Shown here: positions 17,162 to 25,348 of the stretch, one piece after another | How the letters are laid out: every line of letters begins with the position of its first letter | How positions within the stretch are numbered: position 1 is the stretch's first letter | Origin: Mycolicibacterium wolinskyi | GTDB taxonomy: Bacteria > Actinomycetota > Actinomycetes > Mycobacteriales > Mycobacteriaceae | Direction of reading: 5' to 3' | Assembly: GCF_002101965.1 (NCBI RefSeq) | Contig: NZ_LQQA01000029.1 | Coordinates: 434,001 to 498,000, forward strand | DNA: 64,000 bases | Notes under the pieces: model-generated | Told to the model about the DNA's origin: nothing | What the model saw: the letters and a program-made list of their open reading frames with translations, nothing else | Databases searched by the model: none | Program-made: the position numbers and the translations under genes

Positions 17162-18631
17162 TCACTGCGGGTGTAGCGATTGCAGCGCGATCCAGGCACT
17201 GACCCTGGTCTGCGGATCATCGAGCTTTCCCGGCAGAAGTGCCTCGATCGCGTCGAGCCGGTTGCGGACGGTGTTGCGATGCAGCCCAAGCTCTTCGGCG
17301 ACCTTGAGGCGTGAACCGTGGTGGCGCAGAAAGCAGCGCAGCGTCTCGAGCTGTTCAGAATCCAAACCAGAGAGCCACGATTCGGCGAACGCAGTGGCCC
17401 GATCCGGATCGATGAGCCCCAGTGGGCCGCCGTCGACGACGCGATCCCAGACAACCATGCCCGCGGTCGGGGTGGTCTGAGCGAGTGCGAGACCGGCCGT
17501 CCGGTAGCCGGTCTCGCCGTCCTGCAACGAAACCGCCCCGCCGATCCCGACCTGCAAGCCGGCGTCGACCAGGCCGGCGCCGAGGGCTTCGGCCTTGTCG
17601 GGTGGCGCCACCGCGCACAGCTCGTCGGCGTACGGGGCCGCCAGGATCCCCCGGTGCTCAAGGGCGGGCAGCGCGTCGCGGCGGTCTGATTCGCTTCCAC
17701 TGGCCCGCATGAACCGGACCCGCTCGGTGACCGTGGGCGCCGGCGCGTCCAGATCGAGCACCAATCGTGCTGTCCTGGAATCGTTTCCGGTGAGCAGCTC
17801 GATCGCCCTGCTGCGCACGTGCCGACGGGTCGCGGCACGGCTGCGCTGCTGCTCGTCGACGAGCCCCAGAACCGCGACGGCCGTGGTCACCGCGTGGCGT
17901 TGCCCGTCGGAGAGCCGGGTCGGCCCGATCGTCGCGAGGTAGGTCGACGGCCTGCCACGTAACCCGATGGGGTGCACCGAAACCGACATCGCGGGCCGCG
18001 ACTGGGCGGCGGCCGACCGCAAGCCGTGGGCCTGCAACCGTCGTACATCGGCGGCGACCTCGTCGAGTGGGAAGTCGGCGCGCCGCGGGCCCACCGGGCC
18101 GGTGAGGACCCGCCCGTCCGGCGTCAACAGGCACGCCGCGCCGCCGACCGCCTGCGCGAGCGCGGTGACGACCGCGGCCGCCGGGTCCGACTTGGCCGCT
18201 GCCGAGATCAGGCGACGCTGAGTCTTGAAGGCTTCGCGGGCCGCGATCGATTCCTGCTGTTGCAGAAGGTGAGCAACGTGGCGGCTGATCGCGACGAATG
18301 TGGTGCGACGCGGCACCTCGAACAGGTTGACCCCGTGCGTGCGGCAGGCGTCGACGAGTTCGCCGGGCATCCGTGCGTGGGTGAGCCCGATGCCAAGGCC
18401 CACCGCCGACACCGCTGCTGCGGCGAGCCGGCCGATGTACTCATCCCACTCGTCGTGCCAGGCGCCGGTCTCGAGTCCGGTCGTGAGCAGTACCTCACCG
18501 CCTTCGAGGAAAGGCGCGGGATCCGGGAGTTCGCTCGTGGCGACCCACCGGATGTCGGCATCGGTGCGGCACACATGGACGCCGCGCAATCCGAGCGCCT
18601 TCGCGGCCAGGATGTTGCCGACGGTCACCAT
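17162..18631 (-). CDS. PucR family transcriptional regulator of the GABA operon
   Basis: A 489-residue regulator with an N-terminal PucR domain (MVTVGNILAAKALGLRGVHV, residues 1-17 and on), a central GGDEF-like region and a C-terminal PucR-type HTH with GLHRNTVRNRLDAIEALLP (about 455-473). Members activate purine, GABA or amino-acid catabolism. I take ATG at 18631; ATG at 18649 is the alternative and neither has a strong RBS. It is divergent from gabT with a TGCACAT inverted repeat between, so it most likely controls gabT-gdh-gabD. Confidence 0.88.
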   Translation of the reverse strand: MVTVGNILAAKALGLRGVHVCRTDADIRWVATSELPDPAPFLEGGEVLLTTGLETGAWHDEWDEYIGRLAAAAVSAVGLGIGLTHARMPGELVDACRTHGVNLFEVPRRTTFVAISRHVAHLLQQQESIAAREAFKTQRRLISAAAKSDPAAAVVTALAQAVGGAACLLTPDGRVLTGPVGPRRADFPLDEVAADVRRLQAHGLRSAAAQSRPAMSVSVHPIGLRGRPSTYLATIGPTRLSDGQRHAVTTAVAVLGLVDEQQRSRAATRRHVRSRAIELLTGNDSRTARLVLDLDAPAPTVTERVRFMRASGSESDRRDALPALEHRGILAAPYADELCAVAPPDKAEALGAGLVDAGLQVGIGGAVSLQDGETGYRTAGLALAQTTPTAGMVVWDRVVDGGPLGLIDPDRATAFAESWLSGLDSEQLETLRCFLRHHGSRLKVAEELGLHRNTVRNRLDAIEALLPGKLDDPQTRVSAWIALQSLHPQ

Positions 18632-18642
18632 GGTGACAGTTT

Positions 18643-18679
18643 TGCACATCTTATATCTACGCGATTGTGCGTATGTGCA
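18643..18679. promoter_or_regulatory. TGCACAT / ATGTGCA inverted repeat between pucR and gabT
   Basis: Two 7-base arms (18643-18649 and 18673-18679) are separated by 23 bases in the shared promoter region. They are a candidate PucR binding site controlling both directions. Weak, since the arms are short. Confidence 0.35.
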
Positions 18680-18742
18680 CTGCGGTGACGGCGCCGAACT
18701 CCTTAACGTGAGCGGCAACACAGCACATCAGTAGGAGGACAG

Positions 18743-20089
18743 GTGACCACCACCGAACTTGCCGGTCAGGCGCTCACGCAGGAACGCCGGCTGGTGACAG
18801 CGATTCCGGGGCCGCTCTCACAGGAGCTGCAGGCCCGCAAGGAGTCCGCTGTCGCTCGCGGCGTGGGCACCACACTGCCGGTCTACGTGGTGGCCGCAGG
18901 CGGCGGTGTGCTGGCCGACGTCGACGGCAACCAGCTCATCGACTTCGGTTCCGGTATCGCGGTGACGACCGTCGGCAACAGCGCACCCGCCGTCGTCGAC
19001 GCGGTCACGCAGCAGGTTGCGGCGTTCACCCACACCTGTTTCATGGTGACGCCCTATGAGGGGTACCTGCGAGTGGCCGAGCAGCTCAACCGCCTGACGC
19101 CGGGTGACCATGACAAGCGCACGGTGCTGTTCAACTCCGGTGCCGAGGCCGTCGAGAACGCGGTCAAGATCGCGCGCGCACACACCCGCAGGCAGGCCGT
19201 CGTGGTGTTCGACCACGCCTACCACGGACGCACCAACCTCACCATGGCGATGACGGCCAAGAACCAGCCCTACAAGCACGGGTTCGGACCGTTCGCCGGC
19301 GAGGTGTACCGGGTTCCGGCGTCCTACCCGCTGCGGGACGGCGATGTCGACGGTGCCGCCGCGGCAGCCCGGGCCATCGACCTCATCGACAAGCAGGTCG
19401 GCGCCGACAACGTGGCCGCGGTGGTGATCGAGCCGATCCACGGCGAGGGCGGGTTCATCGTTCCCGCACCGGGATTCCTTCGGGCCCTCCAGAACTGGTG
19501 CACCGAGAGCGGCGCGGTGTTCGTCGCCGACGAGGTGCAGACCGGATTCGCCCGTACCGGAGCGATGTTCGCGTGCGAGCACGACGGCGTCGTGCCCGAT
19601 CTCATCGTCACCGCCAAGGGCATCGCGGGCGGCCTGCCGCTGTCGGCCGTCACCGGCCGCGCCGAGATCATGGACGCCCCGCATGCCGGTGGGCTCGGCG
19701 GCACCTACGGCGGCAACCCGCTGGCGTGCGCGGCCGCACTTGCCGTCATCGACACCATCGAACGCGACGGCCTGGTGGCCCGCGCTGCCCAGATCGGCGA
19801 CACCATGTTGGGCCGGCTCAACACGCTGGCCGCCACTGATCCACGGATCGGCGACATCCGGGGCCGCGGCGCCATGATCGCCGTCGAGTTGGTCAAGCCG
19901 GGCACCACCGAACCCGACGCCGATCTGACCAAGCGCATCGCGGCCGCCGCGCACGCGCAGGGACTGGTCGTGCTCACGTGCGGTACGTACGGCAACGTGC
20001 TGCGGTTCCTGCCGCCGCTGAGCATGCCCGATCACCTGCTCGCCGAAGGCCTCGACATTCTCGACGCCGTCTTCCGGGAGATCGCATGA
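18743..20089 (+). CDS. gabT: 4-aminobutyrate aminotransferase
   Basis: A 448-residue class III PLP aminotransferase that converts GABA plus 2-oxoglutarate to succinate semialdehyde plus glutamate. Features seen: FNSGAEAVENAVKIAR (about 130-145), VFDHAYHGRTNLTMAMT, the Asp of FVADEVQTGFARTG that binds the PLP pyridine nitrogen, and the Schiff-base lysine K292 in TAKGIAGGLP. Full length. GTG at 18743 has AGGAGG nearby. It overlaps the glutamate dehydrogenase gene by 4 bases (ATGA). Confidence 0.95.
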   Translation: MTTTELAGQALTQERRLVTAIPGPLSQELQARKESAVARGVGTTLPVYVVAAGGGVLADVDGNQLIDFGSGIAVTTVGNSAPAVVDAVTQQVAAFTHTCFMVTPYEGYLRVAEQLNRLTPGDHDKRTVLFNSGAEAVENAVKIARAHTRRQAVVVFDHAYHGRTNLTMAMTAKNQPYKHGFGPFAGEVYRVPASYPLRDGDVDGAAAAARAIDLIDKQVGADNVAAVVIEPIHGEGGFIVPAPGFLRALQNWCTESGAVFVADEVQTGFARTGAMFACEHDGVVPDLIVTAKGIAGGLPLSAVTGRAEIMDAPHAGGLGGTYGGNPLACAAALAVIDTIERDGLVARAAQIGDTMLGRLNTLAATDPRIGDIRGRGAMIAVELVKPGTTEPDADLTKRIAAAAHAQGLVVLTCGTYGNVLRFLPPLSMPDHLLAEGLDILDAVFREIA

Positions 20090-21354
20090 CCCTCGCCGTC
20101 GAATCCGCGGTCGAGCTCAGCCCGCTCGACGATGCGCGGGCGCAGTTGCGTGAGGCGACGACGATCCTCGGCTACGACGAGGGCGTGTATGAAGTCCTGT
20201 CGACCCCGCGTCGTGAGGTGACCGTCAGCGTCCCGCTGCGACGGGACAACGGCGATATCGAGCTCCTCATCGGACATCGGGTGCAGCACAACGTCTCCCG
20301 CGGTCCCGCCAAGGGTGGTCTGCGCTACTCGCCGGACGTCACGCTCGACGAGGTACGGGCACTCGCGATGTGGATGACGTGGAAGTGCGCACTGCTCGAC
20401 GTGCCGTACGGCGGGGCGAAGGGCGGCGTGCGCATCGACCCGCGGCAGTACAGCACCGCCGAGCTGGAACGGGTGACCCGCCGCTACACCAGTGAGATCA
20501 GCCCGTTGATCGGGCCGGCTCATGACATCCCCGCTCCCGATGTCGGTACCGACGAGAACACCATGGCCTGGCTCATGGACACCTACTCGGTGCAGAAGGG
20601 CCATACCGTTCTCGGCGTCACCACGGGCAAGCCCGTGAGCCTCGGCGGCTCGCTCGGCCGCGCGACCGCGACATCTCGTGGCGTGGTGCATGTGGCGCTG
20701 GCCGCGCTGCGCTCGCGCGGGATCACCGTCGACGGTGCGACCGCCGCGGTCCAGGGCTTCGGCAAGGTCGGGCGGCATGCCGCCCACTTCCTGCAGGACG
20801 AGGGCGTGCGGGTGGTCGCGGTATCCGATCAGTACGGCGCAGTGGCCGAGGCATCCGGTTTGGACGTCGTCGCGCTCGAGAAGCACGTCGACGCGACCGG
20901 CTCGGTGGTCGGATTCGCCGGGGGCATCGCGGTGTCGAATGCCGACCTGCTGGAAAGCGACGTCGATCTGCTGGTGCCCGCCGCCGTCGAAGGCGTCATA
21001 AACGCAGGCAACGCACATCGCATCCGGGCGCGGGTCGTGGTCGAGGGCGCGAACGGCCCGACGACACCCGAGGCCGACCGGGTGCTCAACGACGCCGGAA
21101 AGCTGGTGGTGCCCGACATCCTGGCCAATGCCGGTGGTGTGATCGTGTCGTATTTCGAATGGGTGCAAGCGAATCAGGCCTACTGGTGGCGCGCCGACGA
21201 GGTCGAGTCGCGGCTGGCCGAGCGCATGCTCACCGCGTGGGACGAAGTCTCGGCGCACGCGGCGAAGCTCAAGCTGCCGCTGCGCACCGCGGCCACCTGC
21301 CTTGCCGTCGGACGTGTCGCCCAGGCCGCGCAGCGTCGCGGCCTCTACCCCTAG
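20086..21354 (+). CDS. Glutamate (Glu/Leu/Phe/Val) dehydrogenase
   Basis: A 422-residue hexameric-type amino-acid dehydrogenase that interconverts glutamate and 2-oxoglutarate plus ammonia. The catalytic lysine sits in PYGGAKGGVR (about 103-112), with an upstream GPAKGGLRYSP, and the nucleotide-binding fold has GFGKVG (about 224-229). Placement between gabT and gabD makes sense: it regenerates the 2-oxoglutarate consumed by GabT. Related enzymes can accept Leu or Val, so specificity is inferred from context. ATG at 20086 lies in the gabT stop. Confidence 0.9.
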   Translation: MTLAVESAVELSPLDDARAQLREATTILGYDEGVYEVLSTPRREVTVSVPLRRDNGDIELLIGHRVQHNVSRGPAKGGLRYSPDVTLDEVRALAMWMTWKCALLDVPYGGAKGGVRIDPRQYSTAELERVTRRYTSEISPLIGPAHDIPAPDVGTDENTMAWLMDTYSVQKGHTVLGVTTGKPVSLGGSLGRATATSRGVVHVALAALRSRGITVDGATAAVQGFGKVGRHAAHFLQDEGVRVVAVSDQYGAVAEASGLDVVALEKHVDATGSVVGFAGGIAVSNADLLESDVDLLVPAAVEGVINAGNAHRIRARVVVEGANGPTTPEADRVLNDAGKLVVPDILANAGGVIVSYFEWVQANQAYWWRADEVESRLAERMLTAWDEVSAHAAKLKLPLRTAATCLAVGRVAQAAQRRGLYP

Positions 21355-21361
21355 GAACGAT

Positions 21362-22813
21362 GTGAACACTCAGAACGCGATTGCCGAACTCGACACGAAG
21401 CACGGCATACTCATCGACGGCAGTGCGCATGGCGCGTCGCGAACCTTCGAGGTCCATGACCCCGCGACCGGGCTCGTGATCGCCGAGGTGGCCGACGGGA
21501 CCGTGGCCGACGCGGAGTCTGCCGTCGACGCGGCGCACCGCGCCTTCGGTGACTGGGCCGCCAGCAGCCCGCGCCAACGCAGCGAAATCCTGCGTCGAGT
21601 CTACGAACTGATGCTCGCCGACACCGACCGGCTGGTCGCGCTCATCTGCGCCGAGAACGGCAAATCGCAGGCCGACGCGCGAGCCGAGGTCGGTTACGCC
21701 GCCGAGTTCTTCCGCTGGTTCAGCGAGGAGGCCGTGCGGACCGACGGTGTGTACGGCATCAGTCCAGCCGGTGGTACCCGGACGTTGGTGACGCACAAGC
21801 CCGTCGGTGTCGCGGCGCTTGTGACGCCGTGGAACTTCCCGGCAGCCATGGCCACCCGCAAGATCGCGCCTGCGCTGGCCGCGGGTTGCACGGTCGTGCT
21901 CAAGCCGGCCGCCGAGACCCCGTTGACGGCGTTGGCGATCGCCGCGATCCTGTCCGCGGCCGGTGTGCCCGACGGTGTGGTCAACGTGGTGCCGACCACC
22001 GACGCCGCTGCCGTCGTGTCGGCCTGGCTCGCCGACGACCGCGTCCGCAAGGTGTCGTTCACCGGTTCCACCGGCGTCGGACGGGTGCTGCTCAAGCAGG
22101 CCGCCGATCGAATCGTCAACGCCAGCATGGAACTCGGCGGCAACGCGCCGTTCGTGGTGACGGCCGACGCCGATGTCGCCGCCGCCGTGCAAGGCGCGAT
22201 GGTGGCCAAGTACCGCGGTGGCGGCCAGGCCTGTACCGCGGCCAACCGGTTCTACGTCCACGCCGCGGTCGTCGACGAGTTCGTCGCGAGATTCTCGGCC
22301 GAGGTCTCGGCCCTGCGCGTTGGCCCGGCCGCCGACCCAGCCTCGCAGATCGGACCGTTGGTCAGTGCCCGTGCCGCAGAGCGGGTCGCCGCCGCGATCG
22401 AATCGGCAGTGGCCGATGGAGCAGTGATCGCGGCCGCGGCCGAAACTCCGGACGACGGTTGGTTCGTCGCACCGACGGTGTTGACCGGTGTGGCCCCCGA
22501 CGCGGCGATCATCGCCGACGAGATCTTCGGACCAGTCGCACCAGTGGTGGTGTGGGAGAACGAGGACGATCTGCTGCGCTGGGTCAACGACACCGAATAT
22601 GGTTTGGCCGCATACATTTATGCCGGTCGGCTGCAGGACGCGTTGCGGCTCGCGGAATCGTTCGACGCCGGCATGGTCGGCATCAACCGCGGGATCGTGT
22701 CGGACCCGTCGGCCCCGTTCGGCGGGATGAAGCAGAGCGGGCTCGGCCGCGAAGGGGCCCGGGACGGACTGCACGAGTTCCAGGAGACGCAGTACTTCAG
22801 CGTGGAGTTCTGA
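21362..22813 (+). CDS. gabD: Succinate-semialdehyde dehydrogenase (NAD(P)+)
   Basis: A 483-residue aldehyde dehydrogenase. The oxyanion Asn lies in TPWNFPAAM, the general-base Glu in MELGGNAPFV and the nucleophile Cys in GGQACTAANRF (about residue 290). The ending GLGREGARDGLHEF is typical of GabD. GTG at 21362 with AGGAAC upstream lies seven bases after the glutamate dehydrogenase stop. As the third gene of the operon it would oxidise succinate semialdehyde to succinate for the TCA cycle. Confidence 0.93.
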   Translation: MNTQNAIAELDTKHGILIDGSAHGASRTFEVHDPATGLVIAEVADGTVADAESAVDAAHRAFGDWAASSPRQRSEILRRVYELMLADTDRLVALICAENGKSQADARAEVGYAAEFFRWFSEEAVRTDGVYGISPAGGTRTLVTHKPVGVAALVTPWNFPAAMATRKIAPALAAGCTVVLKPAAETPLTALAIAAILSAAGVPDGVVNVVPTTDAAAVVSAWLADDRVRKVSFTGSTGVGRVLLKQAADRIVNASMELGGNAPFVVTADADVAAAVQGAMVAKYRGGGQACTAANRFYVHAAVVDEFVARFSAEVSALRVGPAADPASQIGPLVSARAAERVAAAIESAVADGAVIAAAAETPDDGWFVAPTVLTGVAPDAAIIADEIFGPVAPVVVWENEDDLLRWVNDTEYGLAAYIYAGRLQDALRLAESFDAGMVGINRGIVSDPSAPFGGMKQSGLGREGARDGLHEFQETQYFSVEF

Positions 22814-22831
22814 CACCGGCCGACTGCGTGC

Positions 22832-23212
22832 TCAGAACGGTGCGTCGTGCAGCATCAGGCTGAACAACAGCACTGCCATGCACAACAGCGAACCGAGCGC
22901 CAAGAAGAACACACCTGTGACGATGATCCACTGGGTGTAATGCCGCTTGGCATGTGCTCTGCGCGCCAGCCGCTTGTCGTGCGCGAGCTCGCACGCGACG
23001 CCGGCGAATTCGACGTCCGTGAGTTCACCGTCGCCCGCAGGCGCCCCGCCGGCGATCTGACGAAGGCGCGCGGCGGAAATGGTGACGCCGACACCGGCGA
23101 AGCGCCGACTCATCCTCCGCGCCTGTCGCCGGCTGAGCCGGTGATCGCGGAGATACGTGGCGTGCGGCCGATGTCCCCAACCGCCGCGATGCGCGTTCGA
23201 CGGGGTCGTCAT
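22832..23212 (-). CDS. Small membrane protein of unknown function
   Basis: A 126-residue protein with a basic, Arg/His-rich soluble N-terminal half and one hydrophobic C-terminal segment (about residues 95-120, WIIVTGVFFLALGSLLCMAVL), so probably a tail-anchored membrane protein. I do not recognise the family. It stands alone between gabD (convergent) and the acyl-CoA dehydrogenase gene. Codon use is ordinary for the window. Confidence 0.7.
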   Translation of the reverse strand: MTTPSNAHRGGWGHRPHATYLRDHRLSRRQARRMSRRFAGVGVTISAARLRQIAGGAPAGDGELTDVEFAGVACELAHDKRLARRAHAKRHYTQWIIVTGVFFLALGSLLCMAVLLFSLMLHDAPF

Positions 23213-23222
23213 AACCTGTTCA

Positions 23223-23257
23223 GTTTAGCTCGCCGCGGCGTCGGTGACGAGCTAAAC
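23223..23257. terminator. Hairpin with 10-bp perfect stem upstream of the membrane-protein gene
   Basis: GTTTAGCTCG (23223-23232) and CGAGCTAAAC (23248-23257) form a perfect stem with a 15-base loop, 11 bases upstream of the start at 23212. It could be a terminator, a leader structure or an operator. Confidence 0.45.
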
Positions 23258-23316
23258 GGCAAGTGCCACTGGAAGTTTCGGCGAGTGATGCCCCCGTAGG
23301 CAACAAGAGGCCGACG

Positions 23317-23334
23317 CCGTGGCGGCCGCCACGG
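23317..23334. terminator. Terminator-like 18-bp palindrome after acyl-CoA dehydrogenase
   Basis: CCGTGGCGGCCGCCACGG is a perfect 18-bp palindrome located 19 bases past the stop of the leftward acyl-CoA dehydrogenase. Very GC-rich hairpins without a U-tract are common mycobacterial terminators. Confidence 0.5.
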
Positions 23335-23352
23335 AGTTTCGCGGAGCCTCGG

Positions 23353-25245
23353 TCAGCGGATGACCCGGTGCACGTCGGCTTCGATGTCCCCGCCTTCCTG
23401 AGCGATCCACGGCCCGTCGATCGACGGGTCGATGATGCCGTCCTCCAGCCACGTGTATTGACCGGCGAGTACTCCTCGGCTCAGGGTCCGGTCGGAGTCG
23501 TCGCTGTTGTCCCAGAGTTGAGTGAACAACCGGTCGGCCCGCACTCGGGCCTGGCGGCAGAACGCGTCGGCGAGATCCGTTGCGGTGTCGGGCTCCCCGT
23601 CACGCCGGGCGCGGACACACGCCGCCGTCATCGCGAACAGCTCGGCGCCGATGTCGACGATCCGGCCCAGGAACCGCTGCTTGTGCTCAAGCCTTCCCTG
23701 CCACCGTGACATCGCGTAGAACGTGCTGCGCGCCAGCTTGCGGCTGGACCGTTCGACGTAGCGTAGGTGTTCGGCCAGTGGCCCGAACTCGGTGAACGAT
23801 GTGGGCAGCTGGCCTTTCCCGGTGACCAGGGTCGGCAGCCAGCGCGCGTAGAACTTGCCGGCCTTGCCCGCAGCCTTCGCCTTGTGTCGCAGGTCGGCGT
23901 CGGGGTCGATGATGTCGCCGGCCACCGACAAGTGCGCGTCGACCGCCTCGCGGGCGAGCATCAGATGCATGATCTCCGTTGAGCCTTCGAAGATGCGGTT
24001 GATGCGCATATCACGCAGGATCTGCTCGGCGGGCACCCCACGTTCACCACGCGCGGCGAGTGACTCGGCGGTCTCGAAGCCGCGCCCGCCGCGGATCTGC
24101 ACAAGCTCGTCGGCGATCAGCCACGTCATCTCCGAGCCGTACAGCTTGGCGAGCGCGGCCTCGATCCGAATGTCGGTGCGACGAGCGTCGGCCAGCTCAC
24201 TGGCGAGCTCGACCATGGCCTCGATCCCATACGCGGTGGCCGCGATGAACGCCACCTTGCCTGCCACGGCGTCGTGCTCACCGACCGGGCGTCCCCACTG
24301 CACGCGTTCCTTCGACCATTCCCGCGCGATCTTCACACACCACTTCGCGGTACCGGTACACACGGCCGGCAGGGACAGCCGTCCCACGTTGAGGGTCGAC
24401 AGGGCGATCTTGAGTCCTTCACCTTCACGGCCGATCCGGTTGGCGGCGGGCACCCGCACATCGGTCAGCTTGGTGAGACCGTTCTCGATGCCACGCAATC
24501 CCATGAACGTGTTGCGGTTCGCCACGACGATGCCGGGGGAGTCGGCTTCGACCACGAACGCGGTGATGCCGCCGCGGTGCCCATCGCTCTTGGGTACTTG
24601 AGCCATCACCACCAACAGGTCGGCGATGACACCGTTGGTCGTCCACAGCTTGACGCCGTTGAGCACGTAGTCGTCACCATCCGGGGTCGCGGTGGCGTGC
24701 AATCGAGCCGGATCGCTTCCGACATCCGGCTCGGTGAGCAGGAAAGCGCTGATTTCGCGGGTACAGCGGGGGAGCCACGTGCGTTTCTGTTCGTCGGTGC
24801 CGAACATCGACACCGGCTGCGGCACGCCGATCGACTGATGCGCGGACAGCAACGCGCCCAGCGCGGGATGCACCGAGCCGACCAGTGCGAGCGCTTTGTT
24901 GTAGTAGACCTGCGACAGTCCGAGCCCGTCGTACTCGGTGCCGATCTTCATGCCGAACGCGCCCAGTTCCTTCAAGCCCTGGATCACCGCGTCCGGTATC
25001 TGCGCGTCGCGTTCGATCACCGCGGCGTCGATCTGCGACTCGCAGAACTTCCGCAGCCGGGCGAGGAATGCCTCACCACGTTCGGTGGCCTCAGTCGGCC
25101 CGCGAGGATGCGGATGGACCAGATCCAACCGCAGTCTGCCGAGGAACAACTCCTTGCCGAAGCTCGGCTGGCGCCACTGTGCCTCACGTGCCTGCTCGGC
25201 AACCTGCCTGGCCTGGCGTTCGTTGACTTCTCCGGTGACGGTCAT
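23353..25245 (-). CDS. Long acyl-CoA dehydrogenase (630 residues, VLCAD-like)
   Basis: A 630-residue FAD-dependent acyl-CoA dehydrogenase, longer than the usual 380-400. Residues about 1-430 carry the full catalytic fold (AFLLTEPDVGSDPARL, LWTTNGVIADLLVV, RINRIFEGSTEIMHLMLAREAV), and about 200 residues of helical C-terminal extension follow, as in VLCAD/ACAD9-like proteins that handle long acyl chains. ATG at 25245 has GGAGG six bases upstream. It is monocistronic with a palindromic terminator downstream. The substrate is probably a long-chain acyl-CoA; this rests on the family only. Confidence 0.9.
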   Translation of the reverse strand: MTVTGEVNERQARQVAEQAREAQWRQPSFGKELFLGRLRLDLVHPHPRGPTEATERGEAFLARLRKFCESQIDAAVIERDAQIPDAVIQGLKELGAFGMKIGTEYDGLGLSQVYYNKALALVGSVHPALGALLSAHQSIGVPQPVSMFGTDEQKRTWLPRCTREISAFLLTEPDVGSDPARLHATATPDGDDYVLNGVKLWTTNGVIADLLVVMAQVPKSDGHRGGITAFVVEADSPGIVVANRNTFMGLRGIENGLTKLTDVRVPAANRIGREGEGLKIALSTLNVGRLSLPAVCTGTAKWCVKIAREWSKERVQWGRPVGEHDAVAGKVAFIAATAYGIEAMVELASELADARRTDIRIEAALAKLYGSEMTWLIADELVQIRGGRGFETAESLAARGERGVPAEQILRDMRINRIFEGSTEIMHLMLAREAVDAHLSVAGDIIDPDADLRHKAKAAGKAGKFYARWLPTLVTGKGQLPTSFTEFGPLAEHLRYVERSSRKLARSTFYAMSRWQGRLEHKQRFLGRIVDIGAELFAMTAACVRARRDGEPDTATDLADAFCRQARVRADRLFTQLWDNSDDSDRTLSRGVLAGQYTWLEDGIIDPSIDGPWIAQEGGDIEADVHRVIR

Positions 25246-25348
25246 CGCCGACCTCCAACCCAACGGTCCTACTCGACGGTAACCCCGTCGGGTGGTGGCA
25301 TACCCGCAAACGGGCGAACCACGCGAGATCGGATCGAGCGACTCGCCA